Assembly (NCBI RefSeq): GCF_029269745.1 | Contig: NZ_JARJHT010000001.1 | Location: forward strand, 62,001 to 126,000 | Origin: Polluticoccus soli | GTDB lineage: Bacteria; Bacteroidota; Bacteroidia; Chitinophagales; Chitinophagaceae | DNA: 64,000 nucleotides | Direction: 5' to 3' | Shown: one piece after another, positions 52,328 to 60,756 of the stretch | Layout: every line of letters begins with the position of its first letter | Position numbering within the stretch: the stretch's first letter is position 1 | Program-made: the position numbers and the translations under genes | Notes under the pieces: generated by a model | What the model was told of the DNA's origin: nothing | What the model saw: only the letters and a program-made list of their open reading frames with translations | Databases searched by the model: none

Positions 52328-53077
52328 TTACGACAATAAGCGCTGGCGCATGGCTTCGTAGAGGATCATACCGGTGGCTACGGATACATTGAGCGAGTCG
52401 AATTGCTGCGCCATAGGTATCTTGATCAGCGTGTCAGCGCGCTTAATTACATCCTTGCTGATACCGGTATCTTCGGCACCCATTACCACGCACGATGGTA
52501 TTTTCATGTCTGCCTCAAATACAGGTATTGCCCCTTGCATTTGCGTGCCCAGCACCTGTATACCGTTCAGGCGCAATACATCGATGGCCTGTTGTACAGA
52601 AGGAATACGGCAAAGCAGTATCTTGCGTAAAGCTCCTGTTGAAGTTTTGATCGCTTCTTCGGTAAGCGAAGCTGATGAAGAAGTTGGTAGTATAATGCCT
52701 TGCGCGCCGCAACAAAGAGCTGTACGTGCAATTGCGCCCACATTGCGCACGTCTGTTACACCATCCAGTAACACAAACAGTGGCGTTTCGCCTTTGTCTA
52801 CAACTGAATCAATGGCATCCTGCAATTCTACATAGTGCAACAGGCTGGTCCATGCCACAACACCCTGGTGCTGTGCTTTGGTGAGGTTGTTCAGTTTTTC
52901 GACCGGAACCTGGCTGATGGGAATGTTGCGCTCGCGTGCCAGCTGTTTGATGCTATTGATCTCGGGACCGGTAGCACTGCGCAGCAGGAAGATCTTTTCA
53001 ATCATCGTCCCTTGTTGGAGGGCTTCCAGCAAGGGTTTACGTCCTATCAATATGGGCAGCGAGCGTGCAGGCTTCAT
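52328..53077 (-). CDS. rlmB: TrmH-family 23S rRNA 2'-O-ribose methyltransferase (RlmB-like)
   Basis: 249 aa from the ATG at 53077; the frame extends to a TTG at 53095, which is rejected. An N-terminal substrate-binding domain (PILIGRKPLLEALQQG, about 1-80) precedes a SPOUT knot domain with motif 1 LLDGVTDVRNVGAIARTA, motif 2 VVMGAEDTGIS and motif 3 LNVSVATGMILYEA. RlmB methylates G2251 of 23S rRNA. The layout fits RlmB, but other TrmH-family targets cannot be excluded. Confidence 0.9.
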   Translation of the reverse strand: MKPARSLPILIGRKPLLEALQQGTMIEKIFLLRSATGPEINSIKQLARERNIPISQVPVEKLNNLTKAQHQGVVAWTSLLHYVELQDAIDSVVDKGETPLFVLLDGVTDVRNVGAIARTALCCGAQGIILPTSSSASLTEEAIKTSTGALRKILLCRIPSVQQAIDVLRLNGIQVLGTQMQGAIPVFEADMKIPSCVVMGAEDTGISKDVIKRADTLIKIPMAQQFDSLNVSVATGMILYEAMRQRLLS

Positions 53078-53103
53078 GGTAGCAAACGTACACAAAAAAT
53101 AGC

Positions 53104-53298
53104 TTACAGCCCGCCTGATGTTTGCTGACTAGACTCCTGGTAGGTTGCCAGGCAATCAGGACAAAGGCAATTATCGTACTCAGCCTTCAGTTGTACCAAT
53201 GTTTCTGTAGAAAGTGTCAAATTCTCGCACCAGCAGCCGCGCTCATCGGCTTTACAGCCGAAAGGTTTACCACATTTTGAACAGCGTTTTTCCGTCAT
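53104..53298 (-). CDS. cysteine-rich CWC-type small protein
   Basis: 64 aa with seven Cys: KRCSKCGKPFGC, GCWCENL and CLCPDCL. The CxxC and CWC pairs suggest one or two zinc sites; this fits the cysteine-rich CWC family of unknown function. Its ATG overlaps the stop of the preceding gene as ATGA at 53295-53298, so the two are translationally coupled. The gap to rlmB is 26 nt. Confidence 0.82.
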   Translation of the reverse strand: MTEKRCSKCGKPFGCKADERGCWCENLTLSTETLVQLKAEYDNCLCPDCLATYQESSQQTSGGL

Positions 53299-54008
53299 GG
53301 GTGTAATTCAAAATCGAAATGGTTTGTTTTTCCTTTGTAGGTGAAATCTAAGGTTATGGGGTCCATCCAAGTAAGCCAAAACCTTGGAAGCACGCCTACC
53401 TGACTTCCGATACCGTATCCTTTATAAAAGAACTTTGCTTTCTTATCATACTTATAAGAGACTTCCCAACTTTTTGACTTCTGCCCATTAATAATGATCC
53501 CATTTTCTCCACTAACGAAACTTGCGGGCCAAAGCTGTGAAACGGATGCGTCCTCTCCCACGCTCTCCAAAGAAAAATCTACAACCGGCTCATCGCCACC
53601 AAGAACCAGAATTTTCTTCCCTGCAGTATCTTCTCTTAAAAATAGAGGACCGAAACTTGCGTTTTTCCAAATTGTGTCGCAAGGCTGTTTTGTATATACA
53701 TAATCGCCGCTTACGTCATACCTGAAATATTTTACGCCAGTTACTAACGTATCACGGCCCGTGCTTTTTATCGTGAAATACCAATGCACAGCGGTGTCTC
53801 TATCCCCTGGTTTCTGCCCTGAACACCAAAGCACATCATCAATCACTGTAGTCTGCAGGTGTATTCGCCACTCAGCATCCTTCACCGGCAAATACAAGAA
53901 GTCAGTCAGTGGCGCAGGTTCGGGCACTGGATTAGGAGTGAATTCGTCTTTCTTTTTGCAGGATATAACAAACACAAAAGCGAGCAACAATAGGCTATAG
54001 TTCTTCAT
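53295..54008 (-). CDS. hypothetical lipoprotein
   Basis: 237 aa. Lipobox FVISC (Cys at about 16) is followed by KKKDEFTPNPVPEPAP, a proline-rich spacer. The mature part is beta-rich (WRIHLQTTVIDDVLW, HWYFTIKSTGRDTLVTGVKYFRYDVSG, WEVSYKYDKKAKFFYKGYGIG and ending DFTYKGKTNHFDFELHP). No named family is recognised. Envelope-anchored. It precedes the CWC gene with a 4-nt overlap. Confidence 0.75.
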   Translation of the reverse strand: MKNYSLLLLAFVFVISCKKKDEFTPNPVPEPAPLTDFLYLPVKDAEWRIHLQTTVIDDVLWCSGQKPGDRDTAVHWYFTIKSTGRDTLVTGVKYFRYDVSGDYVYTKQPCDTIWKNASFGPLFLREDTAGKKILVLGGDEPVVDFSLESVGEDASVSQLWPASFVSGENGIIINGQKSKSWEVSYKYDKKAKFFYKGYGIGSQVGVLPRFWLTWMDPITLDFTYKGKTNHFDFELHP

Positions 54009-54047
54009 AGGTCTTAGTTTATAATTCTAAGTTACTATCGTAAAGCA

Positions 54048-54076
54048 GAAAGCGGTAGCAACTGCCACCGCTTTCG
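54048..54076 (-). terminator. hairpin after yebC
   Basis: GAAAGCGGTAGC pairs with GCCACCGCTTTC with one mismatch around AACT, 20 nt past the yebC stop on the minus strand. The T tail is weak. Confidence 0.65.
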
Positions 54077-54095
54077 CTGTAATATGACATTCTTA

Positions 54096-54806
54096 TTACG
54101 CCATGTTGTGGAACACACGCTGCACGTCGTCATCCTGCTCCAGTCGCTCCATCAGCTTAAACACTTCGTCTGATTGTTCTTCAGATACTTCCACTGTGTT
54201 CAGCGGTATCCATTCCAGTTCTGAAGATATCGGAGTAATGCCCCTTTCTTCCAGCGCCTTTTGCATGCTGCCAAATGAGTTGAACTCGCAACGCACGATC
54301 AGGTTATTTTCGCTGTCTTCACCCAGCTCTTCCAGTCCTGCATCTATCAGTTCCAGCTCCAGGTCTTCTGGATTCAGGCCTTCAGGATTCAGTTTGAATA
54401 CGCCCAGGTGTTTGAACATGAAACCTACAGAGCCGCTGTTACCGAGGTTACCACCGCCTTTGTTGAAGTGAGAGCGAACGTTAGCAACAGTACGGGTGTT
54501 GTTATCAGTAGCGGTTTCTACCAGTATAGCGATACCATGTGGTGCATAACCCTCAAACAATACCTCTTCGTAGTTGCTGGTATCCTTACCGAGTGCGTTT
54601 TTGATGGCGCCTTCGATACGGTCTTTAGGCATGTTGAACGACTTAGCGTTCTGCATGATACGGCGAAGCATCGGGTTGGTGTCCGGATCAGGACCACCTT
54701 TCTTAACAGCTATCGCGATCTCTTTACCGATACGGGTAAACTGCTTTGCCATCCTATCGTACCTGGCAAACATTTTTGATTTCCGTACTTCAAATATCCG
54801 ACCCAT
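54096..54806 (-). CDS. YebC/PmpR/TACO1-family protein
   Basis: 236 aa. The N-terminus [21 protein letters not shown] replaces the usual AGHSKWANIKHRK start; I recall this variant as normal for Bacteroidota. The body keeps [92 protein letters not shown] and VEVSEEQ. YebC proteins were first described as transcription regulators; later work ties several to translation of proline-rich stretches. Cytoplasmic. Confidence 0.93.
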   Translation of the reverse strand: MGRIFEVRKSKMFARYDRMAKQFTRIGKEIAIAVKKGGPDPDTNPMLRRIMQNAKSFNMPKDRIEGAIKNALGKDTSNYEEVLFEGYAPHGIAILVETATDNNTRTVANVRSHFNKGGGNLGNSGSVGFMFKHLGVFKLNPEGLNPEDLELELIDAGLEELGEDSENNLIVRCEFNSFGSMQKALEERGITPISSELEWIPLNTVEVSEEQSDEVFKLMERLEQDDDVQRVFHNMA

Positions 54807-54938
54807 ATATAATGTGTGTTTTTATCGTATTTGTGGGCGCAAAAATAAGAATTGTTTTCAGAGTATGGGCAGGCAGTTTAACGTTTCTTAGGCCCGTAAA
54901 CCATGGCAGAGTGCCCATACACCCCTAAATTTGCAACT

Positions 54939-55232
54939 ATGCTGGATTCAAAACTGGGCCGCTTTCGCGCCATTGCATTGATAGAGGCGGTTTCTTACCT
55001 CATTTTACTGTTCATTGCTATGCCATTGAAATATATGGCCGGCATGCCCGAAATGGTAAAATATACCGGCTGGCTGCACGGCGTGCTGTTTGTTGCATAC
55101 GGCATCTTATTGCTGCAGGTATGGATCGGTTACAAATGGTCGTTCAAAAAAACCACGCTGGTCTTTGTATCATCCCTGGTGCCTTTTGCACCATTTTTTG
55201 TTGACCGCAGGTTGAAACAGGAAGACCAATAG
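54939..55232 (+). CDS. DUF3817 small membrane protein
   Basis: 97 aa from the ATG at 54939; an upstream ATG at 54903 is less likely, since DUF3817 proteins begin close to this motif. Three membrane segments. Family blocks are FRAIALIEAVSYLILLFIAMPLKY, VKYTGWLHGVLFVAYG and the final FFVDRRLK. A TAAATTTG -7-like box (54926-54933) sits only 5 nt before the ATG, so transcription from it would be nearly leaderless. No function is known. Confidence 0.85.
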   Translation: MLDSKLGRFRAIALIEAVSYLILLFIAMPLKYMAGMPEMVKYTGWLHGVLFVAYGILLLQVWIGYKWSFKKTTLVFVSSLVPFAPFFVDRRLKQEDQ

Positions 55233-55240
55233 CGGACGTC

Positions 55241-55642
55241 CTAGAGTTCGAGATTGATGAGATACTCAGGCTTCAGGGGCTTGTTCAAAAAGCACTTGAT
55301 CCGAGGGTTGTGAGCGGCTTTTAGCTTATCGTCTGGATGAAGGGAAGATGTGAGCATAACCACGGAACAGTCTTGTTTGAAACTATCCGGAAACTTTTCG
55401 AACTCAGTCAGGAACTCAAAGCCGTTCATACCCGGCATATTGATATCCAGGAATATGACCTGCGGTGCAGTGTCGGCTGTCTGACTCAGCCCCTCCAGCG
55501 CGTCTTTCGCTGACTCAAAGCTAAGTACCTCCTCGGCAAAACTGGTTTTCTTCACTATACGCTCTACAAGAAAACGGTCAATCGAGGCATCATCCACCAC
55601 CATCACTCGCTTGAACTTAAAACCTGGTGCAGGCTGGCTCAT
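55241..55642 (-). CDS. stand-alone response regulator receiver
   Basis: 133 aa. The receiver fold shows MVVDDASIDRFLVERI (acidic pair), VIFLDINMPGMNGFEFL with the phospho-acceptor Asp at about 65, SVVMLTSSLHP with the Thr/Ser switch, and FLNKPLKPE with the conserved Lys. All active-site residues are present, unlike the pseudo-receiver at 17597-18025. There is no output domain and no adjacent kinase; an orphan partner is expected elsewhere. Confidence 0.92.
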   Translation of the reverse strand: MSQPAPGFKFKRVMVVDDASIDRFLVERIVKKTSFAEEVLSFESAKDALEGLSQTADTAPQVIFLDINMPGMNGFEFLTEFEKFPDSFKQDCSVVMLTSSLHPDDKLKAAHNPRIKCFLNKPLKPEYLINLEL

Positions 55643-55986
55643 TGGCTAACGTTTAGTTGTTTTAGGTATATCGACGGCAGAGAAGTGATGCAAGATAATC
55701 GCTTAATCTCATGGACAGCTATGCGGCGCTTATAACTAGTACCCGCGAAGGAATTTCCGTCCCGCAAGAAAGAGACCTCTTTGTCCCTTTCAAAAAAGAA
55801 AGTGTTTTGTTGCACTTGTAAACTGGGTTAATGCTCTCTTATCCCTTATGCGGGACGAATCAATTGATAAGCTGCTCTACAACAGCTTACATTAAACATA
55901 CAAAACTTTTTTGAACAACAAAATTCTTTTGAAAAAATAAATACGCAAGCAGGACAATTACGTGCAAATTAGGAGTGTCCGGATTT
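55643..55986. other. 344-base spacer with a possible Crp/Fnr gene remnant
   Basis: Mostly A/T-rich. The frame 55711-55821 (36 codons from ATG) encodes MDSYAALITSTREGI, then a short Glu/Asp-containing linker and FVPFKKESVLLHL, followed by a stop. The spacing resembles the first 36 residues of Crp/Fnr-type cyclic-nucleotide-binding regulators of Bacteroidota. No continuation is found in the other frames, so this is a remnant or chance. Confidence 0.35.
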
Positions 55987-56583
55987 TCATCTCAACCGCC
56001 CAAAGATCGTCGAAATGTATACTGCGCCGGTTGGCTTGTACGTATTGATATCTGCGAACGTGCCAATAGCAAGCCCCCAGCCTTTTGTAAATGCAAACTC
56101 GAGCTGAGGATTGGCCACGAGCCCCGCTGCCATCTTCTTTTCATACACAGCATCATAGTTGCTGCCATAGAACAACCATCCCCGGTCCCTTTTGGTATAC
56201 GCTACGATGTCTTCCACCTTACCAATTGAAATACCACCGCGTAGTGCAAACCTCACAATTGGGGTTGGCAGGGTGAACATTCGTCCATACTGCAATTGCA
56301 AGGACAAATACCGATTATCCGGACGAGATGCGAAAATGGTGTTACCGCCATCATAATCTGAAGGAAGATTATCCGGCCTCATGTAGTTATCTGAAACGCC
56401 GATGGAAATAATATGATCAGACACACAGGCATTGAGACCGATCAGAAGAGAAACATTTCCCGGTACACCGCCAATACCTGCGTGACCGTATATCGATGGT
56501 ATCGATTGCTGGCCATAGGCCACTGGTCCGAGCAGAAGCAACAGTAATAAAACAATTCTCACAGGGTTCTTATTTTGGTACAT
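55987..56583 (-). CDS. secreted hypothetical protein, possible small barrel
   Basis: 198 aa with a signal peptide (about 1-24, LLLLLLGPVAYGQ). The mature protein has alternating strands rich in Gly and aromatics (NVSLLIGLNACVSDHIISIGVSDNYM, YLSLQLQYGRMF, VRFALRGGISIG, NPQLEFAFTKGWGLAIGTFADI) and a final aromatic-poor strand, consistent with an outer-membrane beta-barrel, but no family is recognised. Its start overlaps the 3' end of rsmG by 14 nt, so it is likely cotranscribed. Confidence 0.7.
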   Translation of the reverse strand: MYQNKNPVRIVLLLLLLLGPVAYGQQSIPSIYGHAGIGGVPGNVSLLIGLNACVSDHIISIGVSDNYMRPDNLPSDYDGGNTIFASRPDNRYLSLQLQYGRMFTLPTPIVRFALRGGISIGKVEDIVAYTKRDRGWLFYGSNYDAVYEKKMAAGLVANPQLEFAFTKGWGLAIGTFADINTYKPTGAVYISTIFGRLR

Positions 56584-57202
56584 AGATCACGAACTTCTCT
56601 TCAAACACAGGCTCTGGAAAGATGTCATGCACGCTCCAGGCTTGTGCTTTAGCCTCCAGTCCCGACTCTTTTATCTCTTTTGTAAGGTCGCCGCCCTTAA
56701 GGCAGATAAGACCGGCGTGCAAGTCATCACTATGTTTTCCGGGTTTTATTTTACGCTCCACCCATTGCCACAGCTCGCCAAGCGGGGCAACAGCCCGCGA
56801 CACAGCAAAATCAAAATTGTTACCCTTCACATCTTCTACCCTGCTATGCACTGCCGTTACATTCTTCAAACCAATTGCATCGGCCACACCCTGCACTACT
56901 TTTATTTTTTTACCGATACTATCGGCCAGAACAAACTCTACTTCAGGAAAGAATATCGCTAACGGGATACCGGGGAAGCCGCCTCCTGTACCAATATCTA
57001 TTATACGCGCACCTTTGTGGAAATTGCATATCGCGGCAATAGCCAGCGAATGCAACACGTGGCGCTCGTACAATGTATCGATATCCTTGCGCGATATGAC
57101 ATTGATCTTTTCATTCCAATCCTTATATAACGCCTCCAGCTGTTCGAACTGTGCTATCTGCGCTTCAGAAAAATCGTCGAAATATTTAAGAATTACTTCC
57201 AC
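56570..57202 (-). CDS. rsmG: 16S rRNA (guanine-N7) methyltransferase RsmG
   Basis: 210 aa, GTG start at 57202 within the last codons of the upstream glycosyltransferase gene. It methylates G527 of 16S rRNA using SAM; loss gives low-level streptomycin resistance in other bacteria. Motifs: KDWNEKINVISRKDIDTLYERHVLHSLA, IIDIGTGGGFPGIPLAIFFPE (SAM site), VLADSIGKKIKVV and FDFAVSRAVAPL. Normal length. Operon order is glycosyltransferase, rsmG, secreted protein, with overlaps at each junction. Confidence 0.96.
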   Translation of the reverse strand: MEVILKYFDDFSEAQIAQFEQLEALYKDWNEKINVISRKDIDTLYERHVLHSLAIAAICNFHKGARIIDIGTGGGFPGIPLAIFFPEVEFVLADSIGKKIKVVQGVADAIGLKNVTAVHSRVEDVKGNNFDFAVSRAVAPLGELWQWVERKIKPGKHSDDLHAGLICLKGGDLTKEIKESGLEAKAQAWSVHDIFPEPVFEEKFVIYVPK

Positions 57203-58428
57203 CTCTGTTTATTTTTGAAAAGTATGTAGGGCGCGAATGCAAAGTTATACACCAGCCAGCCAGCATCCCCAACTAAAAAGGCAGAAAAAGACATCTTTTC
57301 GCCTATTTTCTGGCTTACGGCATGCCATATAGTGTAATATGTTATACACCGTGCAATCATCACGCCAAGCGCCAATTGCCAGTTCCCGGCCAGCAGCAAA
57401 ACCAAACACAACAACCAACTAAGCGCATGCGATAAGGCGTAGGCACCAAGCGCCAGCTTCACACTCAGCTTGTAGTATTTACCGGTCGAAAGGTGTCGTT
57501 GCTTTTGCTTTACATAATCTGGCAGCGTGCCTTTTGCCAGTGATAAGGTCTGTACATCCGTATCGATAACTACTGCAGTATTGTTGCTGTGAGCTACCGC
57601 GCGCATCATCAGGTCATCGTCGCCTGAAGGAAGTTTATCCCAAACTTTGGAGTGCTGTGCTTCGTGAAAAGCAGCTTTAGTGCACGCCATATTGCGGCCC
57701 ACTGCCATATAGGGCTTACCGGCCGCTGCATAACTGGCCGACTGGAACAGGCTATGCAACGTTTCCCAGCGAATGAACGTATTCAGAAGGCCGGGAGCCT
57801 CGTAGTACCTGCCCACGCCTGCCACAACTTTCTTGCCTTCGTGCAATGGCGCGGTCATGGTCCTGATCCAGTGGTCGCTGACCGGCTTGCAATCGGCATC
57901 GGTCAACAGCAGCATTTCATGGCTGGCATGCTCAATACCCTTGCCTAACGCATATTTCTTACCTGGCTTATCACGTACCGCGTCTGCTGGAATAGTTACA
58001 GGCGAGAGATTATCATATTGCTGACTAAGCTCATTTAATACCTTTTCGGTATCGTCTGTCGAACCATCATTTACTACGATCACCTCAAAAGCCTTTTTAC
58101 CTGCCGCATTCGTGTATCTTTGCGCCAGTATCGAAGGCAGGTTTTGACGCAGGTTGTCTGCTTCATTCTTTGCACAGATCACTACCGATACAGGCTGAGG
58201 ATCGATTGGACCGGCTTCACCATCGCGAATGAGAAAGAAATGCGAATAGAGGTACAATACGTACCCCATTTGTATGGCGATGACGAGCAAATAAAGGAAT
58301 ATGAGCACCTGTATCAACACGCAACAAAGAAACACAAACAACTTCAAAAAAGTCAGGGACCACCGTTCTGCGACTTGCGACCATATAGAAAATGGAATTT
58401 GAATTACAGGCCAATGATCCGAACTCAT
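57193..58428 (-). CDS. membrane-bound family 2 glycosyltransferase
   Basis: 411 aa from the ATG at 58428, which overlaps the divergent tgt gene by 37 nt. TTG codons at 58347 and 58341 would avoid the overlap and still keep the first membrane helix (about 30-60). GT-A domain: VSVVICAKNEADN, FEVIVVNDGSTDDTE, LLLTDADCKP with the DxD metal site, LPSGDDDLMMRA, and KQRHLSTGKYYK, a QxxRW-like motif. Two to three C-terminal membrane helices. A processive or polyprenol-linked sugar transfer at the inner membrane is likely; donor and acceptor are unknown. Confidence 0.85.
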   Translation of the reverse strand: MSSDHWPVIQIPFSIWSQVAERWSLTFLKLFVFLCCVLIQVLIFLYLLVIAIQMGYVLYLYSHFFLIRDGEAGPIDPQPVSVVICAKNEADNLRQNLPSILAQRYTNAAGKKAFEVIVVNDGSTDDTEKVLNELSQQYDNLSPVTIPADAVRDKPGKKYALGKGIEHASHEMLLLTDADCKPVSDHWIRTMTAPLHEGKKVVAGVGRYYEAPGLLNTFIRWETLHSLFQSASYAAAGKPYMAVGRNMACTKAAFHEAQHSKVWDKLPSGDDDLMMRAVAHSNNTAVVIDTDVQTLSLAKGTLPDYVKQKQRHLSTGKYYKLSVKLALGAYALSHALSWLLCLVLLLAGNWQLALGVMIARCITYYTIWHAVSQKIGEKMSFSAFLVGDAGWLVYNFAFAPYILFKNKQRWK

Positions 58429-59522
58429 CCGCTCGGGCAGGTAAAATAACTACCGGTCACGGCGTGATAGAAACGCCCATCTTTATGCCTGTGGGTACCG
58501 TAGGCAGCGTAAAAGCAGTGACGCAATCGCAGCTAAAGGATGAGGTAAAGGCAGAGATCATACTCGGCAATACTTACCATTTGTACCTCCGTCCGGGAAC
58601 GGCTGTGCTGGAAGAAGCGGGCGGCCTGCACAAATTCAATGGCTGGGACAGACCCATTCTTACCGATAGTGGAGGCTACCAGGTATTCTCGCTGTCCAAT
58701 AACCGGAAGCTGAATGAAGAAGGCGCAATGTTCCAGTCGCATATCGATGGGTCAAAACACTTGTTCACGCCAGAGAATGTAATAGCTACCCAACGTACCA
58801 TAGGCGCCGACATCATCATGGCTTTCGATGAGTGCCCGCCCTACCCTTCAGAATTTCTGTATGCGAAAAAATCGATGGAGCTGACGCACCGCTGGCTAGC
58901 CCGTTGTGTAAAGGCCATGGGTGAAACGGAACCGAAGTATGGTTACGAACAATCCCTGTTCCCCATCGTACAAGGCAGCACGTACAAAGATCTTCGCAAG
59001 GCTTCATCAGAATTCATCGCCAGCATGGAGTGTGACGGTAATGCTATAGGCGGCCTTTCTGTAGGCGAACCCGAAGAGCAGATGTATGAGATGTGTGCCG
59101 TGTGTACCGAGATCCTCCCAGCCGACAAACCACGCTACCTGATGGGTGTGGGTACGCCCTGGAACATCCTCGAAAACATCTCACTCGGTGTTGACATGTT
59201 TGACTGCGTGATGCCTACACGCAATGGCCGTAACGGTATGCTGTTCACCAGCAAGGGCGTGGTCAACATCAAAAACAAGAAATGGGCAACAGATTTCAGC
59301 CCGATAGACGACGGTATAGACTGCCACAGCAGCAACTTCTACAGCAAGGCTTACCTGCGTCACTTGTTCGTAGCCAGTGAGATATTAGGCTTGCAAATTG
59401 CCAGCGTGCACAATCTGGCTTTTTACCTGCATTTGGTAAAGCAGGCACGTCAGCATATTTTGCAGGGCGATTTCCAGTCGTGGAAAAATGAGATGATACC
59501 CATACTTAAACAACGCTTATAA
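58392..59522 (+). CDS. tgt: queuine/preQ1 tRNA-ribosyltransferase
   Basis: 376 aa. It exchanges guanine-34 for preQ1 in tRNAs with GUN anticodons. The general acid/base is D92 in LTDSGGYQVFSL and the nucleophile D271 in MFDCVMPTRNGRNG; GGLSVGEP is the base-binding loop. The zinc site is altered: where CxCxxC is usual the sequence has I309, C311 and S314, while the distal H340 in SVHNLAFYL remains. The start ATG is firmly placed by the conserved N-terminus. The probable precursor importer YhhQ is at 21812. Confidence 0.95.
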   Translation: MEFELQANDPNSSARAGKITTGHGVIETPIFMPVGTVGSVKAVTQSQLKDEVKAEIILGNTYHLYLRPGTAVLEEAGGLHKFNGWDRPILTDSGGYQVFSLSNNRKLNEEGAMFQSHIDGSKHLFTPENVIATQRTIGADIIMAFDECPPYPSEFLYAKKSMELTHRWLARCVKAMGETEPKYGYEQSLFPIVQGSTYKDLRKASSEFIASMECDGNAIGGLSVGEPEEQMYEMCAVCTEILPADKPRYLMGVGTPWNILENISLGVDMFDCVMPTRNGRNGMLFTSKGVVNIKNKKWATDFSPIDDGIDCHSSNFYSKAYLRHLFVASEILGLQIASVHNLAFYLHLVKQARQHILQGDFQSWKNEMIPILKQRL

Positions 59523-59543
59523 CGTTAGAGCCGAATACCGGGC

Positions 59544-60620
59544 ATGAAAAAACTCGACTGGTACATAGTCAAAAAATTCCTGAGCACATTCTTCTTTGCC
59601 ATCATCATACTGGCAGTGATAGCCTGTGTTATCGACTATTCGGAAAAGGTGGAAGACTTTGTGGAGAAGAAGGCGCCGGCGATGGCGATCCTAAATTATT
59701 TCAAAAACTTCATCCCACACATATCGGCGCTGTTGTTCCCGCTGTTCATCTTCATTGCCACTATATTTTTTACCTCTAAGCTGGCCTATAAGTCTGAGAT
59801 CATTGCCATACTGGCCTCCGGCGTATCATTCCAGCGATTTTTGCGTCCCTATCTCATAGGGGCGGGCTTTCTTTGCGCGCTTTCGTTGTTTGCCAACCAC
59901 TGGGTAGTACCGAATGCCAACAAACAGCGCCTGGCGTTTGAAGATAAGTACATACATAGTGCTTCTATCATGTCGGACCGCAATGTACATCTGCGTTTAT
60001 CAAAAGACCTTTACGTATTTGTGCAGAGTTACGACTACACCGCCAATGTAGGTTACCGTTTCACAGCCGAGGTGATCGAAGGGCAGCTGCTAAGAGAAAA
60101 GATAATGGCTGAACGCGCCAGCTACGACAGCGTGAAGAAAATATGGACACTGTTTGGCGTCACTATCCGCAAGAACGACGGCCTGAAAGAAAGCCTGGAC
60201 TTTGTACCGGAGCTGAAGAAAACCTACCCTAACTTCAAACCATCTGATCTTGAAGAAGACGATGCGATCAAAGAGGCGCTGAATACCATCGAACTCGACA
60301 AGTACATCGCCCGCGAAAAACTCCGCGGCCGCGAAACCCTGAATTTCTTTTACGTAGAAAAGCATAGGCGTACTGCCCAGCCCTTTGCCGGTTTTATTCT
60401 TACCATCATCGGCGTGTGTATCGCCAGCAAAAAGGTAAGAGGTGGTAGCGGTCTTCACCTTGCACTGGGTATCGTCATCAGCGCGACCTATATCATGGCT
60501 ATGCAGCTGTCTACTACCTTTGCCACCAAGGGCGGCCTCAACCCGCTTATTGCCGTTTGGATTCCCAATCTCATCTTCGGAGTACTGGCGCTTTACCTGT
60601 ATCGCAAACAGATAAAATAG
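59544..60620 (+). CDS. LptF/LptG (YjgP/YjgQ) family permease
   Basis: 358 aa. Six membrane segments, three at each end (about 10-35, 55-80, 95-120 and 280-300, 308-328, 335-353), around a periplasmic beta-jellyroll (about 130-260). The N-terminal LDWYIVKKFLSTFFFAIIILAVIACVIDYSEKVEDF and the C-terminal RTAQPFAGFILTIIGVCIASKKVRGG are typical. LptF and LptG move lipopolysaccharide from the inner membrane to LptC/A with the ATPase LptB. One sequence cannot tell F from G. It begins 22 nt after tgt. Confidence 0.92.
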   Translation: MKKLDWYIVKKFLSTFFFAIIILAVIACVIDYSEKVEDFVEKKAPAMAILNYFKNFIPHISALLFPLFIFIATIFFTSKLAYKSEIIAILASGVSFQRFLRPYLIGAGFLCALSLFANHWVVPNANKQRLAFEDKYIHSASIMSDRNVHLRLSKDLYVFVQSYDYTANVGYRFTAEVIEGQLLREKIMAERASYDSVKKIWTLFGVTIRKNDGLKESLDFVPELKKTYPNFKPSDLEEDDAIKEALNTIELDKYIAREKLRGRETLNFFYVEKHRRTAQPFAGFILTIIGVCIASKKVRGGSGLHLALGIVISATYIMAMQLSTTFATKGGLNPLIAVWIPNLIFGVLALYLYRKQIK

Positions 60621-60756
60621 CGCTGTGGACAAAACACCCCATGAGCCATTACTTAATTAACGGTATATAAACCGTTGACTAGTACTTGTGTTTCCCCTGG
60701 ACAAACTCTGCCAGCCACAGGCATATTTTTTTCACGTTTTACGCAAAATACAGGCT

